Below are positions 46,004-55,047 of a stretch of DNA of 64,000 bases, piece after piece. Origin of the DNA: Lentisphaerota bacterium (lineage in GTDB: Bacteria; Verrucomicrobiota; Lentisphaeria; Oligosphaerales; JABHEG01); NCBI GenBank assembly GCA_018676675.1, contig JABHEG010000060.1, positions 1 to 64,000 on the forward strand, given 5' to 3'. The stretch's first letter is position 1, and each line of letters begins with the position of its first letter. The position numbers were made by a program, and so were the translations under genes. The notes under the pieces are model-generated. The model worked only from the letters and a program-made list of their open reading frames with translations, was not told the DNA's origin and did no database searches.

Positions 46004-47065
46004 TCAAGTGCCGTCGTCATCTTCCTCCAGGGCGCTCTCCTTGAGTCTGCCGATGACGGCAGCAGCGACAGCTTCCGAATCCACTCCCGTATGACACTCA
46101 CGTGACCCGAGCGGACACTCACGGGAGAAACACGGAGCCAGCTCACAACTTCCAGTGAAGACCTCGTGTCCCTCCCCATAGGGCCCCGTAAGCTGCGGAT
46201 CCGTCGGCCCAAACAGAGCCGCGGCAGGAATGCCGAGGGCTGCCGCCAGATGCATAGGGCCACTGTCATTGGTGAGGAGCACGGTCGACAGACGGAGCAG
46301 CTCCACCAGCGTCTGCAGATCTGTTTCGCCGGCCAGATTCTCAGGCTTCGCCACGGCACACGCTGCCACGACCTGCTCACCAATGGACCGTTCATCATCG
46401 CTCCCAAGAACCCAACACTGAACGTCCGGCACTTCGCGAGCAACCGCATCCAGCACACGTCCGAAAAAGTCAGGAGGCCAGGTCTTGGTCCCCCAACGGC
46501 TGCCTGGGGCAACCGCAAAGACGGGCTTTGTCGTGTCCAGGCCGTGCTCCCCAAACGCCTGCCGGGCCGCCTTTACCAAGTCGTGCTGTGGGGCCAGAAT
46601 GGGTGGAATCAAGTCAAGGCGGATGTCCATGGCTGACCGAACAAGGAAGACGTTCTTGTCAGCCGCATGTTGCAGATTCGCCGGTAGCAGCACACGATCG
46701 CTGTAGAAAAAATGGGCTCCCTCCCGACAGCGTCGGAAGCCGACGCGTCGACGGCCCCCGCTGAACCACGCGATCAAACCGCTACGCAACAACCCCTGGA
46801 GGTCAATAACAACATCGTATCTGCGTTGCCGCAAATCACTCAGGAAGGAGAGAACTCCGAAGCAATGCCGAAGCTGGCCAAGCCGCTTGCGCCGAAAAAC
46901 AACGATCTCATCGACTGCGGGAAAGAGCTCAACAATGCCCGCAAATGTGTCGTTTACCACCCACGTGATGTGGGCCTCAGGCATCGCTTGCCGGATCAAC
47001 TCAACTGCCGGGAACGCATGCAAAATGTCCCCGAAGCTGCTGGGTTTGACGATGAGAATGTTCAC
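46004..47065 (-). CDS. Family 9 glycosyltransferase (ADP-heptose:LPS heptosyltransferase-like)
   Basis: This 353-residue product is a GT9 enzyme, which in Gram-negatives adds heptose to the lipopolysaccharide inner core at the cytoplasmic face. It starts ILIVKPSSFGDILHAFPA, the usual motif, with VVIDLQGLLRSG and the donor-binding region NDSGPMHLAAALGIPAAALFG. A Cys-rich segment near the end (APCFSRECPLGSREC) is common in this family. The start is GTG with GAGG upstream. Donor and acceptor sugars are not known; the presence argues for an outer membrane with LPS. Confidence 0.87.
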   Translation of the reverse strand: MNILIVKPSSFGDILHAFPAVELIRQAMPEAHITWVVNDTFAGIVELFPAVDEIVVFRRKRLGQLRHCFGVLSFLSDLRQRRYDVVIDLQGLLRSGLIAWFSGGRRRVGFRRCREGAHFFYSDRVLLPANLQHAADKNVFLVRSAMDIRLDLIPPILAPQHDLVKAARQAFGEHGLDTTKPVFAVAPGSRWGTKTWPPDFFGRVLDAVAREVPDVQCWVLGSDDERSIGEQVVAACAVAKPENLAGETDLQTLVELLRLSTVLLTNDSGPMHLAAALGIPAAALFGPTDPQLTGPYGEGHEVFTGSCELAPCFSRECPLGSRECHTGVDSEAVAAAVIGRLKESALEEDDDGT

Positions 47066-47234
47066 AGAGACCTCGGGGCTAGACGAGAAATGACCTCTGC
47101 CGAAAAATCTAAGGGCCGGATGAGAGGATCCGCGGACAACGCATTAACTGAGCTGGCAGACCGATGGAAAACCGCAGGGCGAGCCTGTTCCCGGGGATGT
47201 GGAGGGAACACCCCGTTAGGCAAGAGCGCGTACG

Positions 47235-47963
47235 TCAGCGCCCGAACGCGAGACGCTGAGCCAAGCGTTCCGGAAGCCCCGCTTCCAGAATTTTCTTCTG
47301 GCTGGACTTGATGTCGTACTCGACCCGGAAGAGCTCAACTCGCCGTTCCTCAGGAGAATACACAGCAAAGCCGGCTCGCGGGTCACCGTCACGCGGCTGC
47401 CCTACGCTAGCCACGTTGATGAGGTACTTGTGCCCCGGTTGGAACACAATCTCGCGGTACTTCCCCCCGATGATGTCACCAAACTTCTCGAAGGCCAACG
47501 GCACATGCGTGTGCCCAAAAAAGCACACCTGCGTGAACTGGTACCCGAGACAGACGCCGGCACTGAACTTGTCAAAGATGTAACCCCACATATGCGGCAT
47601 GTCGAGGGTCGCGTGCACGAGTGTCACCTTGGTGCCGACCGTCTGCCGATAGGGCAGCGAGGCCAGCCACACCTTCTGATCCTCATTGAGTTGCCTGCGG
47701 GTCCACTCAATCGCCATCGCAGCCTGAGGGTTGAAACCGATCAACTCACTGTCTGAACTGGCCTGCTCATCGTGGTTTCCCTTCACCACGACTTCAGGAT
47801 CAAGGCTGCGGATCAGCTCAAGGCACTCCTGCGGATTGGCGTTGTAGCCGACAATGTCACCAATGCACAGGTACCTGTCGACGCCACACTCCTCAGCTTT
47901 CTCAAGCACAGCGGTAAGTGCTTCGAGGTTTGCGTGGATGTCGCCGATGATCGCATACTTCAT
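47235..47963 (-). CDS. Metallophosphoesterase (YfcE/MJ0936-like phosphodiesterase)
   Basis: The 242-residue product has the complete metal-binding set of a calcineurin-like phosphodiesterase: GDIHANLEAL (DxH), GDIVGYN (GDxx), KGNHDEQ (GNHD), VHATLD (H), and FGHTHVP (GHxH). This contrasts with the degenerate homologue at 29848-30978. Such small enzymes act on cyclic nucleotides or phosphodiesters in the cytoplasm with Mn or Fe. It lies 55 bases after the DUF2851 gene on the same strand. Confidence 0.87.
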   Translation of the reverse strand: MKYAIIGDIHANLEALTAVLEKAEECGVDRYLCIGDIVGYNANPQECLELIRSLDPEVVVKGNHDEQASSDSELIGFNPQAAMAIEWTRRQLNEDQKVWLASLPYRQTVGTKVTLVHATLDMPHMWGYIFDKFSAGVCLGYQFTQVCFFGHTHVPLAFEKFGDIIGGKYREIVFQPGHKYLINVASVGQPRDGDPRAGFAVYSPEERRVELFRVEYDIKSSQKKILEAGLPERLAQRLAFGR

Positions 47964-48018
47964 ATGATGAACCAGATTCCGCGTCCAGACACGCGTTTAC
48001 AACGGATCCGCAGACAGG

Positions 48019-49527
48019 CTAAGAAATGTATTCCGCTGGCCTGGGTTGTGCAACCGAGTCCCTCTGAACAAACGGACAATTTTCGCACGCACTTTCGAGG
48101 CTCAGACAGAAACTGCGATAGAGCTCAATGATACCTTGCTGCTCACAGGCCCCACCGAGCACCACTGCTGCTCTGCTCGGCGGCACAAGAAAACGATGCA
48201 CCGCCTCCGTGAGCACACGATTATTCTGAAGAGGCGGAACGCCACAATAGGCTTCCGTAGCCGACGCTGCAAGGGCAGTATCGCCACTTCGACGACCAGA
48301 GGCGACCAGAAACGGCAGAACGACGTTTACCAACAGATCCTGGCGTCGACACGCTCCGAGCAACGTGGCGGGCCGCGAGGTGCGAGCACCAAACGTCCGG
48401 AAGGCCTCCCATCTGCTGCGCACACGGAGACTCTCCCGTAACAAATGGGCCAGCTGTGAAGCCGTGGTAGCTGCGGCAGCCAGCCCGACCAGCCACCCAT
48501 GGAGGTTCCATTTGCTCGCCTCAAGCAACTCGAGGCCAGCGGCCAGCCTTCGGTGGGTGCTGTTCAGCGGCCGACTCGACCGGGAGGACCAATCCAGATC
48601 AAGACGCGGCAACCCCAAGGTCCACCACCTGTCCCACAGTTCGGCCACATGCTGCTGCCAAATCGGGTCGACGTGATCTACGCTTGGATCCGGCAGCAGT
48701 CCGGCCGCACCAAAAAGCGCCGCTTCTCTCGTCATTGGGTCCGGAAGGTCCGCAAGGAGTTCCAGCGGGAGTTCCCGAGCCAGCACGCGCATGGGTTCCT
48801 GATTCACCTTGTATCCCAGAGCCTCGAACACGGCCTCATAGAGAGCTTGGGCCACTCCGTTGGCGACCATCCCACGCTGAAGACGGAGTACCTTGTCATC
48901 AAACCTGGCCAGGCCAGCTATCCGCAGCAGGCGAGACAAATGCTCGTCGCCGACATTCGCCCAATCGGCGGCGCAACCTCCTGGGGCCACTTTCTGGGCA
49001 TAGGGGTAGTCACTCCCGGTGATCTCATCAAGCAGTACGTGCCACGGCTGTGGGAGATGGTCCCCCAGGCAAAAAACGGGCACGCCGGACGGTCCCCCCG
49101 TCTCTTCGCCACTCGCCAACCATACCACGTGCAGAATGACCTCTGAGTAGGCGGGGTCATTGTGGTGGCCATGTCGCCGCCAGTCAGCCACATCCCGATG
49201 GATCTCGACCGCGCCACGGCGCACGGAATCCCCAATGCGGATGGCCGCGTCGTGGAAGTCCGGACCGGGGCCCACATTCCATATCCCGGTGCTGATCACG
49301 CTCAGTGGTTCTCCGTCAGCCGTCCGCATTGCCCGAACGAATCGGCGCTCGTTCCAGAGGATCTGCAAAAAGCGTTCACACCATTGAAATCGCTGCCCCG
49401 CTTGGCTATTGTCATGCAACTGCAGGCACTGAGCGCGACGCGCTCGAACACGTGAACGCAGGGCGTTAAATGAAACCAGACCAGCCCATCTCCCCGAGGT
49501 CTCTGAGGTACCACGTGCACAGGTCAT
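48019..49527 (-). CDS. DUF2851 family protein
   Basis: This 502-residue product matches DUF2851, a family of unknown function in Bacteroidetes and PVC bacteria. Family motifs are LQILWNERRF, ISTGIWNVGPGPDF, GAVEIHRDVADWRRHGHH and AYSEVILHVVW in the first third, with a helical remainder. The His/Asp-rich segment recalls nuclease-like or metal sites, though this is inference. The C-terminus ends with a FCLSLESACENCPFVQRD segment, three Cys that could bind metal. AAGGAG lies 9 bases before the ATG. The region to 49585 is a divergent promoter space shared with the protease gene. Confidence 0.78.
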   Translation of the reverse strand: MTCARGTSETSGRWAGLVSFNALRSRVRARRAQCLQLHDNSQAGQRFQWCERFLQILWNERRFVRAMRTADGEPLSVISTGIWNVGPGPDFHDAAIRIGDSVRRGAVEIHRDVADWRRHGHHNDPAYSEVILHVVWLASGEETGGPSGVPVFCLGDHLPQPWHVLLDEITGSDYPYAQKVAPGGCAADWANVGDEHLSRLLRIAGLARFDDKVLRLQRGMVANGVAQALYEAVFEALGYKVNQEPMRVLARELPLELLADLPDPMTREAALFGAAGLLPDPSVDHVDPIWQQHVAELWDRWWTLGLPRLDLDWSSRSSRPLNSTHRRLAAGLELLEASKWNLHGWLVGLAAAATTASQLAHLLRESLRVRSRWEAFRTFGARTSRPATLLGACRRQDLLVNVVLPFLVASGRRSGDTALAASATEAYCGVPPLQNNRVLTEAVHRFLVPPSRAAVVLGGACEQQGIIELYRSFCLSLESACENCPFVQRDSVAQPRPAEYIS

Positions 49528-49585
49528 TTTCTGTCTCCTTTCTCCCTATGTAGACACTGTTAAATATTAGCATTCATAACAGACT

Positions 49586-50941
49586 ATGTCAAGACACATG
49601 CAAAAGCTCCAAATCCCCTGTATTTGCGGACTCGTGATCACGTCCAGCCTGGCCGCTGCCGCGGGAGACACCGCGCGCATCACGCCGGTTGTGAAGGCAG
49701 TCCAACAAGTCATGCCGAGCGTCGTGAACATCAGTACGGAGCAGATGGTCCAGGTTTCAGACCCATTCGCCCTCTTCTTCAACGACTTCTTCGGCCGTCA
49801 CCTTGCTCGGTATGAGAAGGAGTCCATACCTCTTGGCAGTGGGGTGGTTGTGTGTTGCGGAGGGCTCGTGGTCACCAATTATCATGTGGTGAGTCGAGCC
49901 TCTCAGACGCTGATTCGCTTCCTGGACGGGCGACAGAGCGCCGCACGTCTGATCGCGTACGATGCCGCGAACGATCTGGCTCTGCTCAAAGTGGAAAGCG
50001 ATCTAGGTAAGACCGAGTTGCACGGCGTGGAATTCGGCCTGCCGGGAGACTTGATGCTGGGTGAGACAGTGGTGGCAGTGGGCAACCCCTTCGGCTTGGG
50101 ACACACGGTCACCGACGGCGTGTTGAGCGCCAAGAACCGCAGTCTCACGGAGGGACGAGTCACGTTCAATGACATCATCCAGACGGATGCTGCAATCAAC
50201 CCTGGAAACAGCGGAGGACCGTTGATCAACCTCGACGGTGAGCTCATCGGTCTGAACATCGCCATTCGGCGCGATGCGGAGGGAATCGGCTTTGCCATCC
50301 CAATGAGCCGCATTGAGGCAATTCTCGCCCGGTGGCTGGTGCCGTCCCGGTTTTCCCTCGCAGCCTGTGGCCTAATCCCGGAAACAGTAGTCGAGGAAGG
50401 CAAACCGCATGTCATCGTTGCCGAGATCGAGCCCGGAAGCCCGATCGCCGCAACCCCCCTTGAAGTCGGAGTGACGTTGGTCACCGTCAACGGCAAGGCG
50501 GTGTCGCGAGCCGTGGACGTCTCGCGAATCCTGTGGCGACTGCGCCCGGGGGACAATCTAAAAATCCAGACCGCGACAGGAGGAAAGGTCGAAACACGGA
50601 TTGGGACGATGTCCCCCGACCGACTTGTTCGTCGACGGCTTGGTCTGCAGCTTCAGGAACTCACCCCAGCCCTCACGCAGGCGTTGGGATTGTCTGAGGA
50701 CCTACAAGGTCTGGCCATCAGCGAAGTGCTGCCCGAAAGCGAATTCGCCGCTGTGAAGGCGCGACGTGGAGACATCATCGTGAGCATTGGGGGCAAGAGC
50801 GCAAGGAATATGGACGACGTGTTTGAGGCCCTCCGGGGTCTCATACCTGGTGATTCCGTCGGAGTGGTGCTGATCGCGGTTGAGAGTATCCGAGGCCGCA
50901 CGTTCCTCCGCCGATTCCCACTGACTGTCCCGCTTAACTGA
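49586..50941 (+). CDS. HtrA/DegP-type serine protease with two PDZ domains
   Basis: The protein (451 residues) is an envelope quality-control protease. The triad is His100 (VVTNYHVV), Asp130 (DAANDLALLKV) and Ser209 (NPGNSGGPLI). The N-terminus has a signal-like stretch (ICGLVITSSLAAAA). PDZ domains cover about 255-340 and 345-445 (GLAISEVLPESEF...GDIIVSIGGK). Length is typical for DegP/DegQ. In PVC bacteria this fold is common and serves stress tolerance. Its start lies 58 bases from the divergent DUF2851 gene in an AT-rich promoter stretch. Confidence 0.92.
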   Translation: MSRHMQKLQIPCICGLVITSSLAAAAGDTARITPVVKAVQQVMPSVVNISTEQMVQVSDPFALFFNDFFGRHLARYEKESIPLGSGVVVCCGGLVVTNYHVVSRASQTLIRFLDGRQSAARLIAYDAANDLALLKVESDLGKTELHGVEFGLPGDLMLGETVVAVGNPFGLGHTVTDGVLSAKNRSLTEGRVTFNDIIQTDAAINPGNSGGPLINLDGELIGLNIAIRRDAEGIGFAIPMSRIEAILARWLVPSRFSLAACGLIPETVVEEGKPHVIVAEIEPGSPIAATPLEVGVTLVTVNGKAVSRAVDVSRILWRLRPGDNLKIQTATGGKVETRIGTMSPDRLVRRRLGLQLQELTPALTQALGLSEDLQGLAISEVLPESEFAAVKARRGDIIVSIGGKSARNMDDVFEALRGLIPGDSVGVVLIAVESIRGRTFLRRFPLTVPLN

Positions 50942-50988
50942 GCCGCGGCAGCCCCGCCCGGACACCGACCAACTTTAGACAGGAATGC

Positions 50989-51327
50989 ATGAAACCACGC
51001 GACTACCTACTCCTCTTCGTCCTCGTCGTCCTCTGCTGCGTCTCACTCTATTTCCTTCTCCCCGCATACACCAAGTACCGTCACACGCGGCGAACGGTCT
51101 ACGAGCTGAAAGCGGACATTGAGCGCCAAGAGCGTGAACTCGCAGAGCTGCGCAGGGAGATGGGTGCACTGCGCACGGATTACCGCGCTATTGAGCGGGT
51201 CGCCCGGGAGAAGTTCCGCTGGTGCAAGGATGGGGAAACGATCTACCGTTTTGACCCGCCGCGACGCGCTGAGCCCTCTCCTGCCCCTCCTTCCGGAGGA
51301 GGGCAGACGGTTGAGCCACAACCATGA
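50989..51327 (+). CDS. FtsB/DivIC-like septum formation protein
   Basis: This 112-residue protein has one N-terminal membrane helix (about 5-25) and then a coiled coil (TRRTVYELKADIERQERELAEL, about 35-65), ending with the short IERVAREKFRW segment that binds partners in FtsB/DivIC. These bitopic proteins link FtsQ/DivIB and FtsL in the divisome. The C-terminal Pro/Gly-rich tail overlaps a palindrome. It starts 47 bases after the protease gene and the next gene follows 13 bases after its stop. Confidence 0.78.
   Translation: MKPRDYLLLFVLVVLCCVSLYFLLPAYTKYRHTRRTVYELKADIERQERELAELRREMGALRTDYRAIERVAREKFRWCKDGETIYRFDPPRRAEPSPAPPSGGGQTVEPQP
51281..51306. repeat. Palindrome in the tail of the FtsB-like gene
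   Basis: Arms CTGCCCCTCC and GGAGGAGGGCAG surround the loop TTCC, with a 2-base bulge on the right arm. Like the element at 44891-44918 it lies at the 3' end of a gene and gives a PPSGGGQ tail. It may act as an attenuator between this gene and the fumarase gene. Confidence 0.45.
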
Positions 51328-51340
51328 GGCCCAGATACGA

Positions 51341-51970
51341 ATGACGGATACCGAAGCCAACGATGGGGCACCCCAGCCCGTGAGAACGCCCATTGCGCTG
51401 CAGCTCCCACTGTCAGAAGAAGCCGTGCGCGGTCTCTCAGTCGGGGACTTGGTGAGCCTGACCGGCCGCTTGGTGACTGGTCGAGATGCCGTCCACCATC
51501 ACCTGTTTGGCGGGGCGCGCCCCCCCTGTGACCTGACAGGCACGGCGGTCTATCATTGCGGCCCGGTCACCGTAATGGAGGACGGCGGATGGCACGTAAT
51601 GGCCGCCGGCCCGACGACGTCCATCCGGGAAGAACCATACATGGCCGGCATTATCGCCAGATTCGCCCTTCGGGCTGTCATCGGGAAGGGAGGAATGGGG
51701 CCTCAAACACTCGCGGCCTGCGGCGCTCACGGCTGCGTGTATCTGCATGCCGTCGGTGGAGCTGCTCAGATCCTGGCGCAGGCCATTGAGCGAGTCATAG
51801 CTGTCCATTGGGAGGAGACGTTTGGGCTTCCGGAAGCAATCTGGGAACTTGAGGTAAAGGACTTCCCAGCCCTGGTCACGATGGACACGCATGGTCAGAG
51901 CCTGCACGAGGATGTGGGAACGGCCTCCCAAGCTGCGTTTGACCGGCTGACGTCGTTGCCCGGCGGTTAG
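51341..51970 (+). CDS. Fumarate hydratase class I, beta-subunit domain (or L-tartrate dehydratase beta)
   Basis: This 209-residue product matches the C-terminal half of class I (4Fe-4S) fumarases, or the beta subunit of two-subunit fumarase/tartrate dehydratases. Motifs: GDLVSLTGRLVTGRDAVH, GTAVYHCGPV, GPTTSIREEPY, IGKGGMG, and TMDTHGQSLH. The alpha subunit, which supplies the iron-sulfur cysteines, is not found next to it. In two-subunit types it normally sits beside its partner, so this subunit is orphaned or its partner lies elsewhere. It could serve the TCA cycle or related hydrations; the substrate is not decided by the beta subunit. Confidence 0.88.
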   Translation: MTDTEANDGAPQPVRTPIALQLPLSEEAVRGLSVGDLVSLTGRLVTGRDAVHHHLFGGARPPCDLTGTAVYHCGPVTVMEDGGWHVMAAGPTTSIREEPYMAGIIARFALRAVIGKGGMGPQTLAACGAHGCVYLHAVGGAAQILAQAIERVIAVHWEETFGLPEAIWELEVKDFPALVTMDTHGQSLHEDVGTASQAAFDRLTSLPGG

Positions 51971-52047
51971 TGGCGGGAGTAGGGAAACACGCCCTTCCCA
52001 CAGCCCAGCTGAGGTGCGTCCCCTACGACCTCAGCCCGCCACGCTCT

Positions 52048-54276
52048 TCAGAGGAGGCCTCGCGGGTCAATATCAACATAGACATCCGCTTCCTTCTCAT
52101 CTCGATTGGCCTGCAATGAAAGCTGACGAAGGAACCGGATGAGAGCCAGCGTGGGCCCGCCCCGAAGGGTAATCTGGTACCGGTAGAATCGGCGTACTCT
52201 GGCAATGGGTGCCGGCATAGGACCTATCACCTGAACCGACTCCGGGAGCCTCTCGGACAGGTGCTCGGCGAAACGTTCGGCTGCGCCCGATGCCTTGCTT
52301 TCCTCCTCACTGCGGAAGTGAACAATGGCCATGTGAGTAACGGGGGGAAAGCCAAGGGCCTGTCGCATGGGCATTTCCTCCTCGTAGAACCCAACAAAGT
52401 CGTGCCCCAAGGCGAACTCCAAGGCAGGATGGTAGGGCGTGTACGTCTGCACGATGACCCGGCCCGGCACGTCACCACGCCCTGCCCTGCCCGCAACCTG
52501 TGTCAGCAACTGGAAGGTCCTCTCGCCGGCTCGGAAATCAGGCAGGTGCAGCCCCAGATCCGCGAAGATGACCCCCACCAGAGTGACGTTGGGGAAGTGG
52601 AGGCCTTTCGCGATCATCTGCGTCCCGATGAGAATCTGGACTCTCCCGGCACGAAAGGCATCAAGCATGTGTTTGTGGGAGTGCTTGGTCGTCATCGTGT
52701 CGGAGTCCATACGCCCGATCTTGGCCTGGGGAAACAGCTTTTGGGCAATCGACTCGACTTTCTCCGTTCCGAGCCCGGTGTAACGGATCTCTGTGTCACC
52801 ACACTGAGGACAACGCTGAGGTGCAGGCAAGAGGCATCCGCAGAGGTGGCAGCAGAGCCTTTCGACGCCCCGATGGTATGTGAAAGCGGTACTGCAGTCC
52901 TCGCACATCGCCACATAGCCGCACTCCGTACAAAGCATCTGGGTGGCATAACCGCGGCGATTGAGGAAGAGCAACGTCTGGTCGCCACTCTCCAGACGCT
53001 GCCGAATCAGGTCCGTCAGCCTGCGAGAGAATACCCTGGACCCGCCTCTGAGGACAGCCTCGGCACGCATATCAACGACCTCCATCGCGGGGAGGCGGCG
53101 TGAATCGACCCGAACAGGCATGTCAGCAAGGACATACTTGCCGACTCGGCAGTTGTAATACGATTCCAGCGAAGGCGTTGCTGATCCAAGGACAACGGTC
53201 GCATTCTCCATGCGTCCGCGCATCACGGCCACATCCCGTGCCTGGTAGCGGGGGGCTTCGTCCTGCTTGTACGTGTTCTCGTGTTCCTCGTCAACCACGA
53301 TCAGAGCGAGTTTCCTGAACGGGGCGAACAGGGCGGAACGAGCTCCGACCACAATCTGGGTCCGCCCCTCGTGAATCTTGGTCCACTCATCGAAACGCTC
53401 GCCATCACTCAAGCCGCTGTGCAGAACACTGACGGTCTCTCCGAAACGACTGCGGAACCGATCCGTCGTTTGAGGCGTCAAGGCGATCTCCGGGACCAAG
53501 ACGATCGCTTCCCGCCCGTTCTCAAGACATGACTGGATCGCCTGGAGGTATACCTCGGTCTTCCCGCTGCCGGTGACGCCGTGCAGGAGAATGACGCGGG
53601 CGTCCTCTGCCGTCAGGCTCGATCGCACGATTTCGAGCGCGGCCGCCTGTTCGGGATACAGCTTCAGCGGGGCCGTGGGCAAGACGACGTCACCGGCAAA
53701 AGGGTCGCGGTCAACACTCCGCTCCTCAACCACGATCAACTCCTCCTCAGCGAGACGCTTCACCACAGCAGCTCCCGCTTTCGCTTCGGCGAGAAGGAAA
53801 GAAACACTCGAGGCCCCCGCTCGCACGAGTACCCTTAGGACCGCGGCCTGCTTCGGTGCTCGCTTTTCCAGGAGAGGGAGCCGCTCAGCCAGATCGACCT
53901 CAGGGTTAAGGCAGGCGAAACGCTGTTTCTTCCGACGGATCTTGCCGGTCCGAACAGCAGCCGGGAGCATCGCCCGGACAGCCTGTTCACGACTGCAGCA
54001 GTAGTACTTCGCGATCCACTCGGCCAGGCGAATCAGGTTTGGGGGGATCTGTTCACGCTGCCCCTCGACGTCCACGACTCGCTTCAGATCAGGAAAGTCT
54101 GACTTCTCCTTGAGGGCCACAACAAAGCCGGTGCGATGCCCTTTCTTGCCGAACGGCACCTTCACGCGGGCCCCAACCCTCACCCGTCCCAAGAGAGACG
54201 GAGGAATAGCGTAGTCGAACCCACGGTCGAGGGACAGGTTGATCACCACCTCTGCGATTGGCGTTTCACGGCTCAT
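52048..54276 (-). CDS. priA: Primosomal replication protein N' (PriA helicase)
   Basis: The 742-residue 3'-to-5' helicase restarts stalled replication forks. Motifs: [12 protein letters not shown] (Walker A, about 234-245), [12 protein letters not shown] (DEEH), [18 protein letters not shown], and eight zinc-binding Cys in [13 protein letters not shown] ... [18 protein letters not shown]. The [14 protein letters not shown] motif VI is present. The N-terminal 3'-DNA-binding domain starts at [18 protein letters not shown]. Its ATG overlaps the YjbQ stop by four bases (ATGA), so the two are translationally coupled. Confidence 0.95.
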   Translation of the reverse strand: MSRETPIAEVVINLSLDRGFDYAIPPSLLGRVRVGARVKVPFGKKGHRTGFVVALKEKSDFPDLKRVVDVEGQREQIPPNLIRLAEWIAKYYCCSREQAVRAMLPAAVRTGKIRRKKQRFACLNPEVDLAERLPLLEKRAPKQAAVLRVLVRAGASSVSFLLAEAKAGAAVVKRLAEEELIVVEERSVDRDPFAGDVVLPTAPLKLYPEQAAALEIVRSSLTAEDARVILLHGVTGSGKTEVYLQAIQSCLENGREAIVLVPEIALTPQTTDRFRSRFGETVSVLHSGLSDGERFDEWTKIHEGRTQIVVGARSALFAPFRKLALIVVDEEHENTYKQDEAPRYQARDVAVMRGRMENATVVLGSATPSLESYYNCRVGKYVLADMPVRVDSRRLPAMEVVDMRAEAVLRGGSRVFSRRLTDLIRQRLESGDQTLLFLNRRGYATQMLCTECGYVAMCEDCSTAFTYHRGVERLCCHLCGCLLPAPQRCPQCGDTEIRYTGLGTEKVESIAQKLFPQAKIGRMDSDTMTTKHSHKHMLDAFRAGRVQILIGTQMIAKGLHFPNVTLVGVIFADLGLHLPDFRAGERTFQLLTQVAGRAGRGDVPGRVIVQTYTPYHPALEFALGHDFVGFYEEEMPMRQALGFPPVTHMAIVHFRSEEESKASGAAERFAEHLSERLPESVQVIGPMPAPIARVRRFYRYQITLRGGPTLALIRFLRQLSLQANRDEKEADVYVDIDPRGLL

Positions 54277-54689
54277 TCGCCGATGATCTTGACGAGCACA
54301 CGTTTCCGCCGTTTCCCGTCGAACTCACCATAGAAAATCTGTTCCCAGGGACCAAAGTCGAGCTTCCCCGCTGTGATCGCCACCACGACCTCACGCCCCA
54401 TGATGGTGCGTTTGAGGTGTGCGTCTGCGTTGTCCTCATAGCCATTGTGAGCATACTGGTCATAGGGCTTCTCGGGGGCCAGCTTCTCGAGCCACCTCTC
54501 ATAATCGCTGTGAAGGCCAGATTCATCATCGTTGATGAAGACAGAGGCCGTGATGTGCATGGCATTGACCAACACCAGCCCTTCGCGAACACCCGATTCT
54601 CTGAGGCACTCGTTCACTGCCCCCGTGATGTTGGTGAGCTCCCGCCGCTGGCGGGCCTCGAACCAAAGCTCTTTCCGGTAGCTTTTCAT
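54273..54689 (-). CDS. YjbQ family protein (secondary thiamine-phosphate synthase type)
   Basis: This 138-residue product is UPF0047/YjbQ. Conserved elements are [17 protein letters not shown] (the His/Thr core), [12 protein letters not shown] and QIFYGEFDG near the C-terminus. Members form trimers with a metal site and have weak thiamine-phosphate synthase activity; their main role is unclear. The next gene is priA, with a 4-base overlap. Confidence 0.9.
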   Translation of the reverse strand: MKSYRKELWFEARQRRELTNITGAVNECLRESGVREGLVLVNAMHITASVFINDDESGLHSDYERWLEKLAPEKPYDQYAHNGYEDNADAHLKRTIMGREVVVAITAGKLDFGPWEQIFYGEFDGKRRKRVLVKIIGE

Positions 54690-54936
54690 GCCGTTCTCTC
54701 CGCTGATTTGATGGCAACCGGGGAGTTCCCGGCCGCGCGTTCAGGTCGTTCACTTGCTGTCACGGACAACCCCAGGGAACCAGGGCGGTCACTCAGGGTC
54801 TAAGCAAGCTTAGTAACGTACGAGTGAGAGGAACGGTTCGCCACTTCGGCAGTAGTCCCATTGGCCCGACATGTCGTGGCGACCGGACGGGCTCAGTACT
54901 GGCACGATAGTGCTTGAGATTTGCTGATGGAGAGAT
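54690..54936. other. Intergenic region between yjbQ and the SPFH operon
   Basis: The divergent yjbQ-priA and SPFH clusters face away from each other across about 360 bases. The stretch before the short frame at 54937 holds no gene. I see AAGCTTAG and GTAACGTACG short palindromes near 54803-54825, but no convincing -35/-10 pair; promoters for both operons should be here. Confidence 0.35.
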
Positions 54937-55032
54937 ATGTTCGTACGTTCTCTTTGGGCTCAAGTGAAAGAGTTTCTGAATCAGCAGGCGATGGCCTCGA
55001 TAGAGACGCCTGAGACGACCTCGGCAGATTAA
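54937..55032 (+). CDS. Short open frame before the SPFH operon (31 codons)
   Basis: A 31-codon frame (MFVRSLWAQVKEFLNQQAMA, then SIETPETTSAD) ends with TAA 15 bases before the first SPFH gene and lies in the same frame as it. GGAGAG sits 2 bases before the ATG, too near for a strong site. It may be a leader peptide, a small membrane-edge protein or chance; no family is known. Confidence 0.25.
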   Translation: MFVRSLWAQVKEFLNQQAMASIETPETTSAD

Positions 55033-55047
55033 CAGACAGGGAATCGC

